NCBI RefSeq assembly: GCF_009914335.1
Contig: NZ_CP043925.1
Coordinates: 434,001 to 498,000 of the forward strand
Origin: Proteus columbae
GTDB taxonomy: Bacteria; Pseudomonadota; Gammaproteobacteria; Enterobacterales; Enterobacteriaceae
Direction: 5' to 3'
Length of the DNA stretch: 64,000 nt
Part shown: one piece after another, positions 56,806 through 64,000 of the stretch
Layout: every line of letters starts with the position of its first letter
Numbering within the stretch: position 1 is the first letter of the stretch
Notes under the pieces: model-generated
Seen by the model: only the letters and a program-made list of their open reading frames with translations
Databases searched by the model: none
What the model was told of the DNA's origin: nothing
Program-made: the position numbers and the translations under genes

Positions 56806-57660
56806 ATGACAAAAGAAATGCAATCCTTAGCATTGGTTCCGCAAGGCAGCATCGAAGCGTATATACGTGCAGCCAATTCCTATCCGATGTTAACCGCAGA
56901 GGAAGAAAAGGAACTCGCTGAACGGCTGCATTACGATGGTGACTTGGATGCAGCAAGAACGCTTATCCTTTCACATCTGCGCTTCGTTATTCATGTTGCT
57001 CGCAGCTATTCAGGTTACGGCTTACCACAAGCTGATCTTATCCAAGAAGGTAATATTGGTTTGATGAAAGCGGTTCGTCGTTTTAACCCAGAAGTGGGTG
57101 TTCGACTAGTCTCTTTTGCTGTGCATTGGATCAAAGCTGAAATTCACGAATATGTGCTACGCAACTGGCGTATCGTGAAAGTCGCGACCACAAAATCACA
57201 ACGTAAACTATTTTTTAATCTGCGAAAAAATAAAAAGCGTTTAGGTTGGTTTAATCAAGATGAAGTGGAGCTTGTTGCAAGAGAATTAGGTGTATCAGAA
57301 AGTGATGTCCGAGAAATGGAATCACGGATGTCAGCACAAGATATGGCATTTGATATGACCGCTGACGATAGTGATGACTCACATCCTATTGCCCCTGTAC
57401 TCTTCCTAGAAGATAAGTCTTCTGACTTTGCCGACGGCATTGAAGAAGATAACTGGGATAATCATGCGACAGATAAACTGACGTCAGCAATTGAAACTCT
57501 TGATGAACGTAGCCAAGATATTATTCGTGCTCGTTGGTTAGATGATGATAACAAATCGACATTGCAAGACTTGGCGACAAAATACGGTGTTTCTGCCGAG
57601 CGTGTTCGTCAATTAGAAAAAAATGCGATGAAGAAATTGCGTTTAGCGATTGAAGATTAA
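56806..57660 (+). CDS. rpoH: Heat-shock sigma factor RpoH (sigma-32)
   Basis: A 284-residue group 3 sigma factor, the same length as E. coli sigma-32. It has region 2 ([44 protein letters not shown] in outline), the RpoH box [10 protein letters not shown], and region 4 ([36 protein letters not shown]). It directs RNA polymerase to heat-shock promoters. Level is controlled in E. coli by an mRNA thermosensor at the 5' coding end; the start [14 protein letters not shown] is well conserved. Confidence 0.97.
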   Translation: MTKEMQSLALVPQGSIEAYIRAANSYPMLTAEEEKELAERLHYDGDLDAARTLILSHLRFVIHVARSYSGYGLPQADLIQEGNIGLMKAVRRFNPEVGVRLVSFAVHWIKAEIHEYVLRNWRIVKVATTKSQRKLFFNLRKNKKRLGWFNQDEVELVARELGVSESDVREMESRMSAQDMAFDMTADDSDDSHPIAPVLFLEDKSSDFADGIEEDNWDNHATDKLTSAIETLDERSQDIIRARWLDDDNKSTLQDLATKYGVSAERVRQLEKNAMKKLRLAIED

Positions 57661-57708
57661 TCACATTTCAGACCAAGCACACGCTCCCATAAAGTAGAGT
57701 ATGTTATA

Positions 57709-57737
57709 AAAGCGATATGAAAATATCGCTTTTTTAT
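57709..57737 (+). terminator. Terminator of rpoH
   Basis: AAAGCGATAT at 57709-57718 pairs with ATATCGCTTT at 57723-57732 over a GAAA tetraloop, followed by T's. It begins about 50 bases after the rpoH stop. Confidence 0.9.
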
Positions 57738-57754
57738 TGCTTGGAGAAAATAAC

Positions 57755-58897
57755 GTGAAAATAGTTATCGCCCCTGATTCTTTTAAAGAAAGTTTAAGTG
57801 CGAAAGAAGTTGCAACAGCAATAAAACAGGGTTTTTCACGTTATTTACCCGATGCACAGTATTGTTGTATTCCTATGGCTGATGGTGGTGAAGGAACGGT
57901 GATATCACTGGTGGATGCAACACAAGGCCGTTTTATCTCTACACAAGTGTGTTCGCCTTTAGGTAAACAAGTGACCGCAACGTGGGGACTTTTAGGTGAT
58001 AACACCACCGCTGTGATTGAAATGGCACAAGCTTCTGGTCTTCATCTTATTCCTTCATCTCAACGTGATCCCAATTTGACGACTAGTTATGGTACAGGTG
58101 AATTAATTAATGCTGCACTTGAAATGGGTGTTAAAAAAATTATTTTAGGATTAGGTGGAAGTGCTACAAATGATGCTGGTGCAGGGATGATGCAAGCACT
58201 CGGTCTTGGTCTTAAAGATAAATTTAGTACATCTTTGCCTTTTGGTGGACGCTCATTAGCCCAACTTCATTCTATTGATATCACCAAACTCAATCCCAAA
58301 CTAAAACATATTGAAATTGAGATTGCTTGCGATGTCACTAATCCATTGTGTGGCGAAAAAGGAGCATCCGCTATTTTTGGTCCACAAAAAGGAGCAACCA
58401 AAGACGATATTGCGCAACTTGATAACGCATTACACCATTTTGGTACTTATCTTGAGAAAATGACGCAACGCACTCTTATCCATATAGCAGGAAGTGGTGC
58501 GGCGGGAGGATTGGCTCTGCCTTTGCTTGCATTTACGCAAGCAACACTTTCGCAAGGTGTCGAATTGGTAGCTAAAACCGTTGAATTAGAAAGACATTTT
58601 ATTGATGCAGATTTGGTGATCACGGGCGAGGGGAGAATGGATAGCCAATCGGCGCAAGGTAAAACACCAACAGGCGTTGCTAAGTTGGCAAAAAAATACC
58701 ACCTTCCTGTTATTGCGTTGGTCGGTGGTTATTTACCGGATTACGATGTAGTTCATCAGCAGGGTATTGATGCGGTTTTTTCTATTGTTCCTGGTGTTTC
58801 TACACTTTCTGATGCGTTAAGTAATGCGCAAAAAAATCTTAATGAGACAGCTTATAATGTGGCTCGACTTTATTATTCTTCATATTTCAAGCCGTAG
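57755..58897 (+). CDS. Glycerate 2-kinase (GarK/GlxK family)
   Basis: A 380-residue glycerate kinase type 1. Motifs include KIVIAPDSFKESLSAKEVA at the start, MADGGEGTV, TTSYGTGELI, LGLGGSATNDAGAGMMQALG, and VITGEGRMDSQSAQGKTP. It phosphorylates D-glycerate, feeding it into glycolysis. I chose GTG at 57755: GGAG lies eight bases upstream and the product starts at KIVIAPDS like its relatives. Whether it is nearer GarK or GlxK is not clear by eye. It stands alone, so no glyoxylate or galactarate context is seen. Confidence 0.9.
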   Translation: MKIVIAPDSFKESLSAKEVATAIKQGFSRYLPDAQYCCIPMADGGEGTVISLVDATQGRFISTQVCSPLGKQVTATWGLLGDNTTAVIEMAQASGLHLIPSSQRDPNLTTSYGTGELINAALEMGVKKIILGLGGSATNDAGAGMMQALGLGLKDKFSTSLPFGGRSLAQLHSIDITKLNPKLKHIEIEIACDVTNPLCGEKGASAIFGPQKGATKDDIAQLDNALHHFGTYLEKMTQRTLIHIAGSGAAGGLALPLLAFTQATLSQGVELVAKTVELERHFIDADLVITGEGRMDSQSAQGKTPTGVAKLAKKYHLPVIALVGGYLPDYDVVHQQGIDAVFSIVPGVSTLSDALSNAQKNLNETAYNVARLYYSSYFKP

Positions 58898-58901
58898 CGT
58901 T

Positions 58902-59061
58902 TACTCGTCATACTTCAAGTTGTAGTGTTGTTGACTGCGTTCATTCGCATTAACATACTGATGTATGCTCCTAGCGACTCTTTCATTTGTCGCCTAGCTA
59001 CATCTTGAATTATTTAGAGTATATGTTGCATATATTCAAGTTGTAGAATTGTTTAGAGTAA
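58902..59061. repeat. ERIC-type intergenic repeat plus a partial copy
   Basis: 58902-59022 is a second ERIC-like palindrome, with ends TACTCGTCATACTTCAAG and CTTGAATTATTTAGAGTA and the core CATACTGATGTATGCTCCTAG in plus-strand sense. A shortened tail (59029-59061) repeats the ends. It lies between convergent genes directly behind the glycerate kinase stop and is about 85 percent like the copy at 36931 by eye. Confidence 0.85.
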
Positions 59062-59069
59062 GAATATTG

Positions 59070-59477
59070 TCAAATATTGAGAACATAAAGATCAGATTGT
59101 GGTGATGGATTAAATTGATGGTGTGTTAAAAAAGCATGTGCAACATCATATCCATTTTCTTCAGCGGATAAGCTTATTGCTTGCCAATGGGTAATATCAG
59201 GATATGCAGATAAACATTGTGTCAGTAAATAATGCCCAACACCACGGCGACGTGTTACTTCTCTGACCATAAAATCGGTGATTATCGCTTTATTACCCGA
59301 TAATTGAATACGGCAAGCCGCCAGTAATCGCTCATTAAAACGTGCCACAAAGAGAGTGTTATCTTCGGTAATTTCGGTTGTTAGTGCATGTTGATAACAA
59401 GGCTCTTGCCAAATTTTACCTAAATCGATACGGTCTTGTGCTGAAAGCTGTGTCAGTTTTTCAATAGTCAGTTTCAT
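59070..59477 (-). CDS. panM: PanD regulatory/maturation factor PanM (PanZ), GNAT fold
   Basis: A 135-residue GNAT-family protein close to E. coli PanM (PanZ). Key segments are MKLTIEKLTQLSAQDRIDLGKIW, LFVARFNERLLAACRI and VREVTRRRGVGHYLL, the last being the acetyl-CoA pyrophosphate loop. PanM triggers self-cleavage of PanD pro-enzyme and couples pantothenate synthesis to CoA level. I chose the ATG at 59477, with AGGA six bases upstream. It is preceded on the same strand by the MFS gene, 11 bases away, so the two may be co-transcribed. Confidence 0.88.
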   Translation of the reverse strand: MKLTIEKLTQLSAQDRIDLGKIWQEPCYQHALTTEITEDNTLFVARFNERLLAACRIQLSGNKAIITDFMVREVTRRRGVGHYLLTQCLSAYPDITHWQAISLSAEENGYDVAHAFLTHHQFNPSPQSDLYVLNI

Positions 59478-59488
59478 CAAATTTCCTG

Positions 59489-60676
59489 TTAGTTTGCAGT
59501 GTGCCTTTTTTCTTTTAATGATGACATTAATGTTTTGAATGCGAAACACAATGCCAAACTCGTGAAGATCACACAAGAATAAAAGACATACTCATAACTA
59601 TTACCAGTGACAAAATAGGTCGCCACCATAGGACCCGCAGCCATTCCACAATAACGAATAAAGTTATAAATCCCCATTGCGGTTGCTCTGGTTGAACTAA
59701 AATAGCTCGCCAATAATGTGGTGTGTGTTGGCATGGTTAATCCGAGAGAAAGCCCATATAACACGGTTAAACCCAACATCACAGGAAGTGATATTTGCCA
59801 AAAGAGTGCAAATAACGTCAACATGATCAGGTTAATACAAGAGGTAATAATCACACCATATTCCACATTGAATAGATGGCAGATCCTACGGTAAAGATAA
59901 CTACCTAAAATCAGAGCAATCGACATAGGGATATATAATCCACCGATTTCGGTACTGTTAAGCTGATAGAGATGAAAGGCTATTAAGGGTAAAAATACTA
60001 AGAGACAAAAATAGTTATAAAACACCATAAAACTGATGATAAATACAGATTTACCCGCAGGAGCTATAAGCACTTGTTGCATTGCAGACATGCTTGTAAA
60101 GGCGTCTTTCTGTTCTGGACGTGTTTCAGGTAAATAAAAGAGATGCGTAATAAGTAATATGACACCGACTACGGCCAAGAAAATAAAAATACCTTGATAT
60201 TGATAATGTTGCGCTAAATACCCGCCTAATAAAGGACCACAAGCAGGAGCTAGTGCTAATAACATTTGATATGATCCCATTGCTTTAGCACGCTCGTTTC
60301 CTTGATAAAGATCCCCAAGAATAGTGGCTGCAACCACAGGAATAGCTGCAATACCAATAGCTTGGATCACCCGCCAAAAAATAAATACCCCAATAGAATC
60401 AGACCAAACACAACCCAAAGCACCCACAATTGAGATGGCTAACCCACTGAGTAAAATAGGTTTTCTTCCCCATTTATCAATCAAGGAGCCGTAAAACAGT
60501 TGCATAACAGCCATAGCAAAAGTAAATGCAGATACCGTTAAATTAACCAATGATAGCGTGGTATTAAATAGCTGTTGGATCAAGGGAAGTACAGGGGTAT
60601 AGATATTTTGCGCCAAAGAGCCTAGTAGTGCGCTAAAACAAATGAGATAAAACAGACTGCGGATTGATAATTTCAT
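59489..60676 (-). CDS. MFS multidrug efflux transporter (Bcr/CflA-type)
   Basis: A 395-residue major facilitator with twelve helices. The drug/H+ antiporter motif A is GSLIDKWGRKPILLSG and motif C-like segments are ALAPACGPLLGGYLAQ. The 12-helix DHA1 drug exporters such as Bcr and CmlA are closest by appearance. I chose ATG 60676, with GAGG upstream. A perfect 20-base palindrome lies 20 bases before the start, and a divergent MarR gene suggests ligand-controlled repression. The exported compound is unknown. Confidence 0.85.
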   Translation of the reverse strand: MKLSIRSLFYLICFSALLGSLAQNIYTPVLPLIQQLFNTTLSLVNLTVSAFTFAMAVMQLFYGSLIDKWGRKPILLSGLAISIVGALGCVWSDSIGVFIFWRVIQAIGIAAIPVVAATILGDLYQGNERAKAMGSYQMLLALAPACGPLLGGYLAQHYQYQGIFIFLAVVGVILLITHLFYLPETRPEQKDAFTSMSAMQQVLIAPAGKSVFIISFMVFYNYFCLLVFLPLIAFHLYQLNSTEIGGLYIPMSIALILGSYLYRRICHLFNVEYGVIITSCINLIMLTLFALFWQISLPVMLGLTVLYGLSLGLTMPTHTTLLASYFSSTRATAMGIYNFIRYCGMAAGPMVATYFVTGNSYEYVFYSCVIFTSLALCFAFKTLMSSLKEKRHTAN

Positions 60677-60695
60677 TATATTGCCTCTTGTTGTT

Positions 60696-60715
60696 TTTGT
60701 TTCCATGGAAACAAA
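60696..60715. promoter_or_regulatory. Palindromic operator O1 in the MFS/marR interval
   Basis: TTTGTTTCCATGGAAACAAA is a perfect 20-base palindrome in the MFS leader. It has the size and symmetry of MarR-family operators and is the best candidate for repressor binding. Confidence 0.75.
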
Positions 60716-60777
60716 ACAAATAATAGCGATATTTTGATTGTTGTAAATACTTTTGGTACTATTTTTTAAAAATATCC

Positions 60778-60793
60778 TTTCCAAGGAAACAAA
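60778..60793. promoter_or_regulatory. Second operator-like palindrome at the marR start
   Basis: TTTCCAAGGAAA (60778-60789) then CAAA repeats the O1 half-sites and overlaps the AAGGA ribosome site just before the marR ATG. This suggests autorepression. Confidence 0.6.
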
Positions 60794-61261
60794 ATGGCAA
60801 AAGAGAATGTGACAACAGAAGACTTGTTAAAAGGGTTAAGTGATTTTTTGCATCTTAAAGATGAACAAGCCGATAGCGATCATAAAAAAGTATTAAAAGA
60901 GAATGGGTTAGATAATTACTCACTCACAGAACTGCATGTGATCCATTGTATTGGTGAAGAGAGTATGAGAAATCTCACAACCATCAGTGAATATATGGTA
61001 ATGACACGAGGTGCTGTCTCAAAGATATGTAGTCGATTACAAAAGAAAGGCGCGATTGAAAAAATAAAATTAGCAGATAATCAGAAAGAAATATTTTTTA
61101 TCTTAACAGAAGAAGGCGAGCGGCTTTTTCACGCGCATGAGGTGTTGCATCAACAATCTCAAGCAAAATGGTCTGCGTTATTTGAACAATATAATCAGAG
61201 TGAAAAACAAGCGATCCAACGTTTTTTTGCTGATGTGACAAACACTTTTCGCCATTCGTAA
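60794..61261 (+). CDS. MarR-family transcriptional regulator
   Basis: A 155-residue MarR-type protein with the winged-helix core: LTELHVIHCIGEESMRNLTTISEYMVMTRGAVSKICSRLQKKG, then the wing (IEKIKLADNQKEIFFILTEEGERLFHAHE in outline). It is transcribed away from the MFS gene. Two matching palindromes in the interval indicate that it represses both genes until an unknown ligand binds. Confidence 0.88.
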   Translation: MAKENVTTEDLLKGLSDFLHLKDEQADSDHKKVLKENGLDNYSLTELHVIHCIGEESMRNLTTISEYMVMTRGAVSKICSRLQKKGAIEKIKLADNQKEIFFILTEEGERLFHAHEVLHQQSQAKWSALFEQYNQSEKQAIQRFFADVTNTFRHS

Positions 61262-61283
61262 AAAGGATAAACCTGAAAAGAAA

Positions 61284-61310
61284 ACCCCCATATCATGGGA
61301 TACAGGGGCA
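61284..61310 (-). terminator. Terminator of the loiP-type gene
   Basis: In minus-strand reading CCCCTGTATC pairs with GATATGGGGG, then TTTTC follows. It lies just behind the loiP-type stop at 61317 and faces the end of marR. Confidence 0.75.
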
Positions 61311-61316
61311 AGGTAA

Positions 61317-62069
61317 TTATTTTTTATCTTCAGCAATGCGATTACGGATATTATCTGCACGCTCTTTTGATGGTGGGTGAGAATCAAACATACTTGAATC
61401 ACCGCCACCTAGTTTAGCTAATTTCTCAAAACCTGTGACTAAACCTGCGGTGCTTACCCCACGTTTTTTCAGCAGATCGTAAGAGAAATTATCTGCTTCT
61501 GACTCTTGGTGTTGAGAGAACTGAGCATTAACCAGTTTTTGTCCCATTTCAGCCAACTGAGAGCTACTTAATTGCGCTGCTACACCCCCCGCGGATGCTG
61601 CCGCAGTACGTGCTGCAACTGTTGCGTGTGCAACTTGAATTGCTTTACGAGTATGACCTAAAGCAACGTGACCCATTTCATGACCTAACACGCCTTCAAC
61701 TTCGTTATCTGTCATCATGTCCATTAAACCGCTATAAACACGAACACAGCCGTTAGCCATAGCCCACGCATTCACATCTTTAGTCATATAAACTTTGTAG
61801 TTTACTGGCGTGCCATTAACTTCATTACCTAACGCTTTAGCGATATTATTTAAACGTTTAGTGTAGGTACTATTTGCGGGTGCAACTTTATTTTGAGCGT
61901 CCATTTCTTTACAAGCATCATTCGTTAGCGCTTTGATATCGTTATCGCTTAATGTTGCAGCTTGGAATAGTTGAGTGCCTGATTTGGTCAACATATCGGT
62001 ATTAAGGTTTTGACAACCAGAGAGTAGTGCTGCTGATACCATCACTGTAGCAAGTAATTTGATTTTCAT
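61317..62069 (-). CDS. loiP: M48 metalloprotease, outer-membrane lipoprotein (LoiP/YggG-like)
   Basis: A 250-residue zinc protease. The N terminus is a lipoprotein signal (MKIKLLATVMVSAALLSGC; Cys19 is lipidated). The HEXXH zinc site is GHEMGHVALGHTRK near residue 128 and the third ligand is the Glu of ESEADNFSYDLL. No transmembrane span is present, unlike HtpX. It matches the LoiP/YggG group, which cleaves between phenylalanines in periplasmic or outer-membrane proteins under low osmolarity in E. coli. It is a single gene. Confidence 0.88.
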   Translation of the reverse strand: MKIKLLATVMVSAALLSGCQNLNTDMLTKSGTQLFQAATLSDNDIKALTNDACKEMDAQNKVAPANSTYTKRLNNIAKALGNEVNGTPVNYKVYMTKDVNAWAMANGCVRVYSGLMDMMTDNEVEGVLGHEMGHVALGHTRKAIQVAHATVAARTAAASAGGVAAQLSSSQLAEMGQKLVNAQFSQHQESEADNFSYDLLKKRGVSTAGLVTGFEKLAKLGGGDSSMFDSHPPSKERADNIRNRIAEDKK

Positions 62070-62499
62070 TTTGATTTAAGTCCTTTTCTGCTGCGCAGTT
62101 TTATATAATTGCGTATTAAATACGAGCGGAAGAATAACAGTGCTTATCTATCGGTGCAATATAAGCATTTTATGTAATAAATATTATCTGAATATATATT
62201 TCTATTTTTTTCATCTAAAAAATATTATTTTTTATTCTTAAAATGATGATGGAAAAACATATTGGTTATTTTAACTTCTTTAAATTTAAGAAGATTAATA
62301 TAGTGTCTAATAGGGAGAAGATAAATTTTTCTTAGTAATATCTATGTAGATCATTGATTATACTTACTCTGAGTGTACGTTATGCTGTTTTGAATTTACT
62401 TGGAATAATATCAAAGGAACGTTGTATTTAGATGTGGGTTTTATTTGTTTAATTCTGACAAATTTTATATTTTTAATATTTATTGCTTAGTGATAAATA
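62070..62499. other. AT-rich region upstream of the loiP-type gene
   Basis: The gap between loiP and ugpC on the same strand totals 495 bases, of which this is the part without a terminator. It is very AT-rich with no supportable reading frame. It must hold the loiP promoter; no specific box is clear. Confidence 0.45.
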
Positions 62500-62526
62500 A
62501 ATAACGATGCTTAAAGCACCGCTATT
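62500..62526 (-). terminator. Terminator behind ugpC
   Basis: In minus-strand RNA, AATAGCGGUGCUU (62526-62514) pairs with AAGCAUCGUUAUU (62512-62500) using a few G-U pairs, then a T-rich tail follows. It lies 39 bases beyond the ugpC stop. Confidence 0.65.
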
Positions 62527-62564
62527 AAGATTAAACCGAAAATGAATAAATTGATATCGATGTA

Positions 62565-63665
62565 TCAGGAAACCATTAATTCACTGATGAGCATAAAAGG
62601 GCGGTTAATACGTTTTCCTGTTTGCTCATTAAAGAAATGAAGGTTTTCAGGATGAATGGTTAGACCAATTTTATTACCAATATTCACACCATGATTGTTA
62701 GGTGCGCGAATAACAATAGACTGTTTTTGTTTATCACAAGTCGTGGCATAAATTAAAACATCAGCGCCTAGTGCTTCAATAAATTCCACTTCAACATGAA
62801 AAAGGGGATGTTGATGGCTAATGATCAAATGTTCAGGGCGTAAACCTAATTTAATGGCTTGATAAGGAAGATGCTGAGATGAAACGGCAATATGCCCATC
62901 AGCGATTTCAATTACACCATGATTAATTAGGACATCTAAGATATTCATTGCGGGAGAGCCCATAAACGTTGCCACAAACACGGAAGCTGGACTTTCATAA
63001 ATCTCTAAAGGCGTCCCCACTTGCTCTATATTTCCTTGATTTAAAACCACCAGCTTATCGGCTAATGTCATCGCTTCTACCTGATCGTGCGTCACATAAA
63101 TCGAGGTTGTGGAGAGTTTTCGCTGTAATTTTTTGATCTCCAGACGCATCTGAACACGTAATTTTGCATCAAGGTTAGAGAGTGGTTCATCAAATAAAAA
63201 CACTTTGGGTTTACGCACAATGGCTCTTCCCATTGCGACACGTTGACGTTGTCCACCGGAAAGCTCTTTGGGTTTTCTATCCAATAAATGACTGATTTCC
63301 AGCATGTTAGCCGCATTTGTGACAAGTTCTTCTATTTGGGTTTTGGGTGTTTTTCGATTACGTAAACCATATGCCATGTTGTTATAGACAGACATATGAG
63401 GATAAAGCGCATAGTTTTGAAACACCATTGCGATATCTCGCTCACTCGGTTCATGTTCATTAACACGTAAATTATCAATGAGTAAATCACCTTGTGTGAT
63501 GGTTTCTAATCCTGCAATCATTCGCAGTAATGTTGATTTGCCACAACCACTTGGGCCAACTAACACCACCATTTCACCTTGCTCAATAGAAAGGTTCAAT
63601 TTCGAAATAGCTTGGTGTCCATTAGGATAGCGTTTTTCTAAATCAGTGAGCGTTACGGTTGTCAT
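62565..63665 (-). CDS. ugpC: sn-Glycerol-3-phosphate ABC transporter ATPase UgpC
   Basis: A 366-residue MalK-type ABC ATPase. It has Walker A GPSGCGKST, Q-loop VFQNYALYPHMSVYNNMAYGLR, signature LSGGQRQRVAMGRAIVRKPKVFLFDEPLSNLDAKLR and the switch TSIYVTHDQVEAMTLADK, then a C-terminal TOBE domain. It powers uptake of glycerol-3-phosphate and glycerophosphodiesters. I chose ATG 63665 with GGAG upstream. It begins one base after the ugpE stop, so the two are one operon. Downstream ugpQ, present in E. coli, is not seen. Confidence 0.93.
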   Translation of the reverse strand: MTTVTLTDLEKRYPNGHQAISKLNLSIEQGEMVVLVGPSGCGKSTLLRMIAGLETITQGDLLIDNLRVNEHEPSERDIAMVFQNYALYPHMSVYNNMAYGLRNRKTPKTQIEELVTNAANMLEISHLLDRKPKELSGGQRQRVAMGRAIVRKPKVFLFDEPLSNLDAKLRVQMRLEIKKLQRKLSTTSIYVTHDQVEAMTLADKLVVLNQGNIEQVGTPLEIYESPASVFVATFMGSPAMNILDVLINHGVIEIADGHIAVSSQHLPYQAIKLGLRPEHLIISHQHPLFHVEVEFIEALGADVLIYATTCDKQKQSIVIRAPNNHGVNIGNKIGLTIHPENLHFFNEQTGKRINRPFMLISELMVS

Positions 63666-63666
63666 A

Positions 63667-64000
63667 TTATTTCTCCGTATCAATAAAGCCTTTTACAAAG
63701 GCTCTTTGCATCAGAATGACGATAAGGACTGGCGGCAACATGGCGATCAATGTAGTTGCCATAATTTTATTCCATTCAACGACACCATCAGAAACCGCAA
63801 CCATCTGTTTAATTCCCATCACAATGGTGTAGTAGTGGGTATCAGTTGTGATAAGCATTGGCCAAAGATATTGATTCCACCCATAAATAAAGGTGATAAC
63901 AAAAAGGGCAGCGATATTGGTGCGAGAAAGAGGAAGCAAGATAGTGAAAAAGAATTTAATCGGCCCAGCGCCATCAATTTTTGCGGCTTCAATTAATTCA
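63667..64000 (-). CDS. ugpE: sn-Glycerol-3-phosphate ABC transporter permease UgpE (5' part beyond window)
   Basis: The C-terminal 110 or so residues of a UgpE-type permease; the frame stays open to the window edge. The EAA loop that contacts the ATPase is visible at the right edge ([23 protein letters not shown]), followed by TM segments [23 protein letters not shown] and [19 protein letters not shown] and the end KGFIDTEK. It precedes ugpC directly. ugpB and ugpA would lie beyond the window. Confidence 0.92.
   Translation of the reverse strand, partial: ELIEAAKIDGAGPIKFFFTILLPLSRTNIAALFVITFIYGWNQYLWPMLITTDTHYYTIVMGIKQMVAVSDGVVEWNKIMATTLIAMLPPVLIVILMQRAFVKGFIDTEK

Overview
The window is an AT-rich enterobacterial chromosome segment. 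Gene order and protein similarity point to Proteus or a close relative in the Morganellaceae; I cannot resolve the species. It holds about 53 protein-coding genes (two cut by the window edges, one frameshifted), one insertion sequence, two ERIC-type repeats, a guanidine riboswitch and several clear promoters and terminators. I saw no rRNA or tRNA genes and no CRISPR array.

Layout. 1-3.3 kb: tail of a biotin-dependent carboxylase, a TauE/SafE exporter, a small unknown gene, and a divergent PACE efflux pump/LysR regulator pair. 3.3-14.3 kb: complete nitrate respiration locus (narXL divergent from narK-narGHJI). 14.5-18.3 kb: a YcaC-type hydrolase, an exported FMN-dependent hydroxyacid oxidase and eptB. 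18.6-25.4 kb: formate metabolism, with a selenocysteine-containing fdhF behind a sigma-54 promoter, an Fe(II)/2-oxoglutarate dioxygenase of unknown substrate, a short fhlA, and hydN (own sigma-54 promoter) followed by hypA and hypC. 25.5-28.9 kb: riboswitch-controlled guanidinium exporter, an AbiE-type toxin-antitoxin pair with a frameshifted toxin, and an IS3-family element inserted just behind frdD. 28.9-34.1 kb: frdABCD and divergent epmA. 34.2-36.8 kb: an unusual four-gene operon, LemA - BAM/GIDE-like membrane protein - second LemA - small membrane protein. 37-46.8 kb: glycerol block (glpTQ divergent from glpABC, then gldA and a DhaM-like protein lacking its phospho-accepting histidines). 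47.1-57.7 kb: the conserved run yhhQ, tusA, zntA, yhhN, yhhM, yhhL, rsmD, ftsYEX, rpoH. 57.7-64 kb: glycerate kinase, panM, an MFS pump with a divergent MarR regulator and operator palindromes, the LoiP-type protease, ugpC and the end of ugpE.

The main theme is anaerobic respiration and fermentation. NarXL would sense nitrate and switch on narK-narGHJI, with an FNR-like site upstream. Fumarate reductase and anaerobic glycerol-3-phosphate dehydrogenase (GlpABC) form an alternative electron route. Formate is handled by FdhF and hydrogenase accessory genes under FhlA/sigma-54.

The best candidates for undescribed biology are the LemA/BAM-GIDE operon, the degenerate DhaM-like protein beside gldA, the dioxygenase inside the formate cluster, and the exported flavin oxidase. 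These rest on motif reading and gene context; no database search was run.
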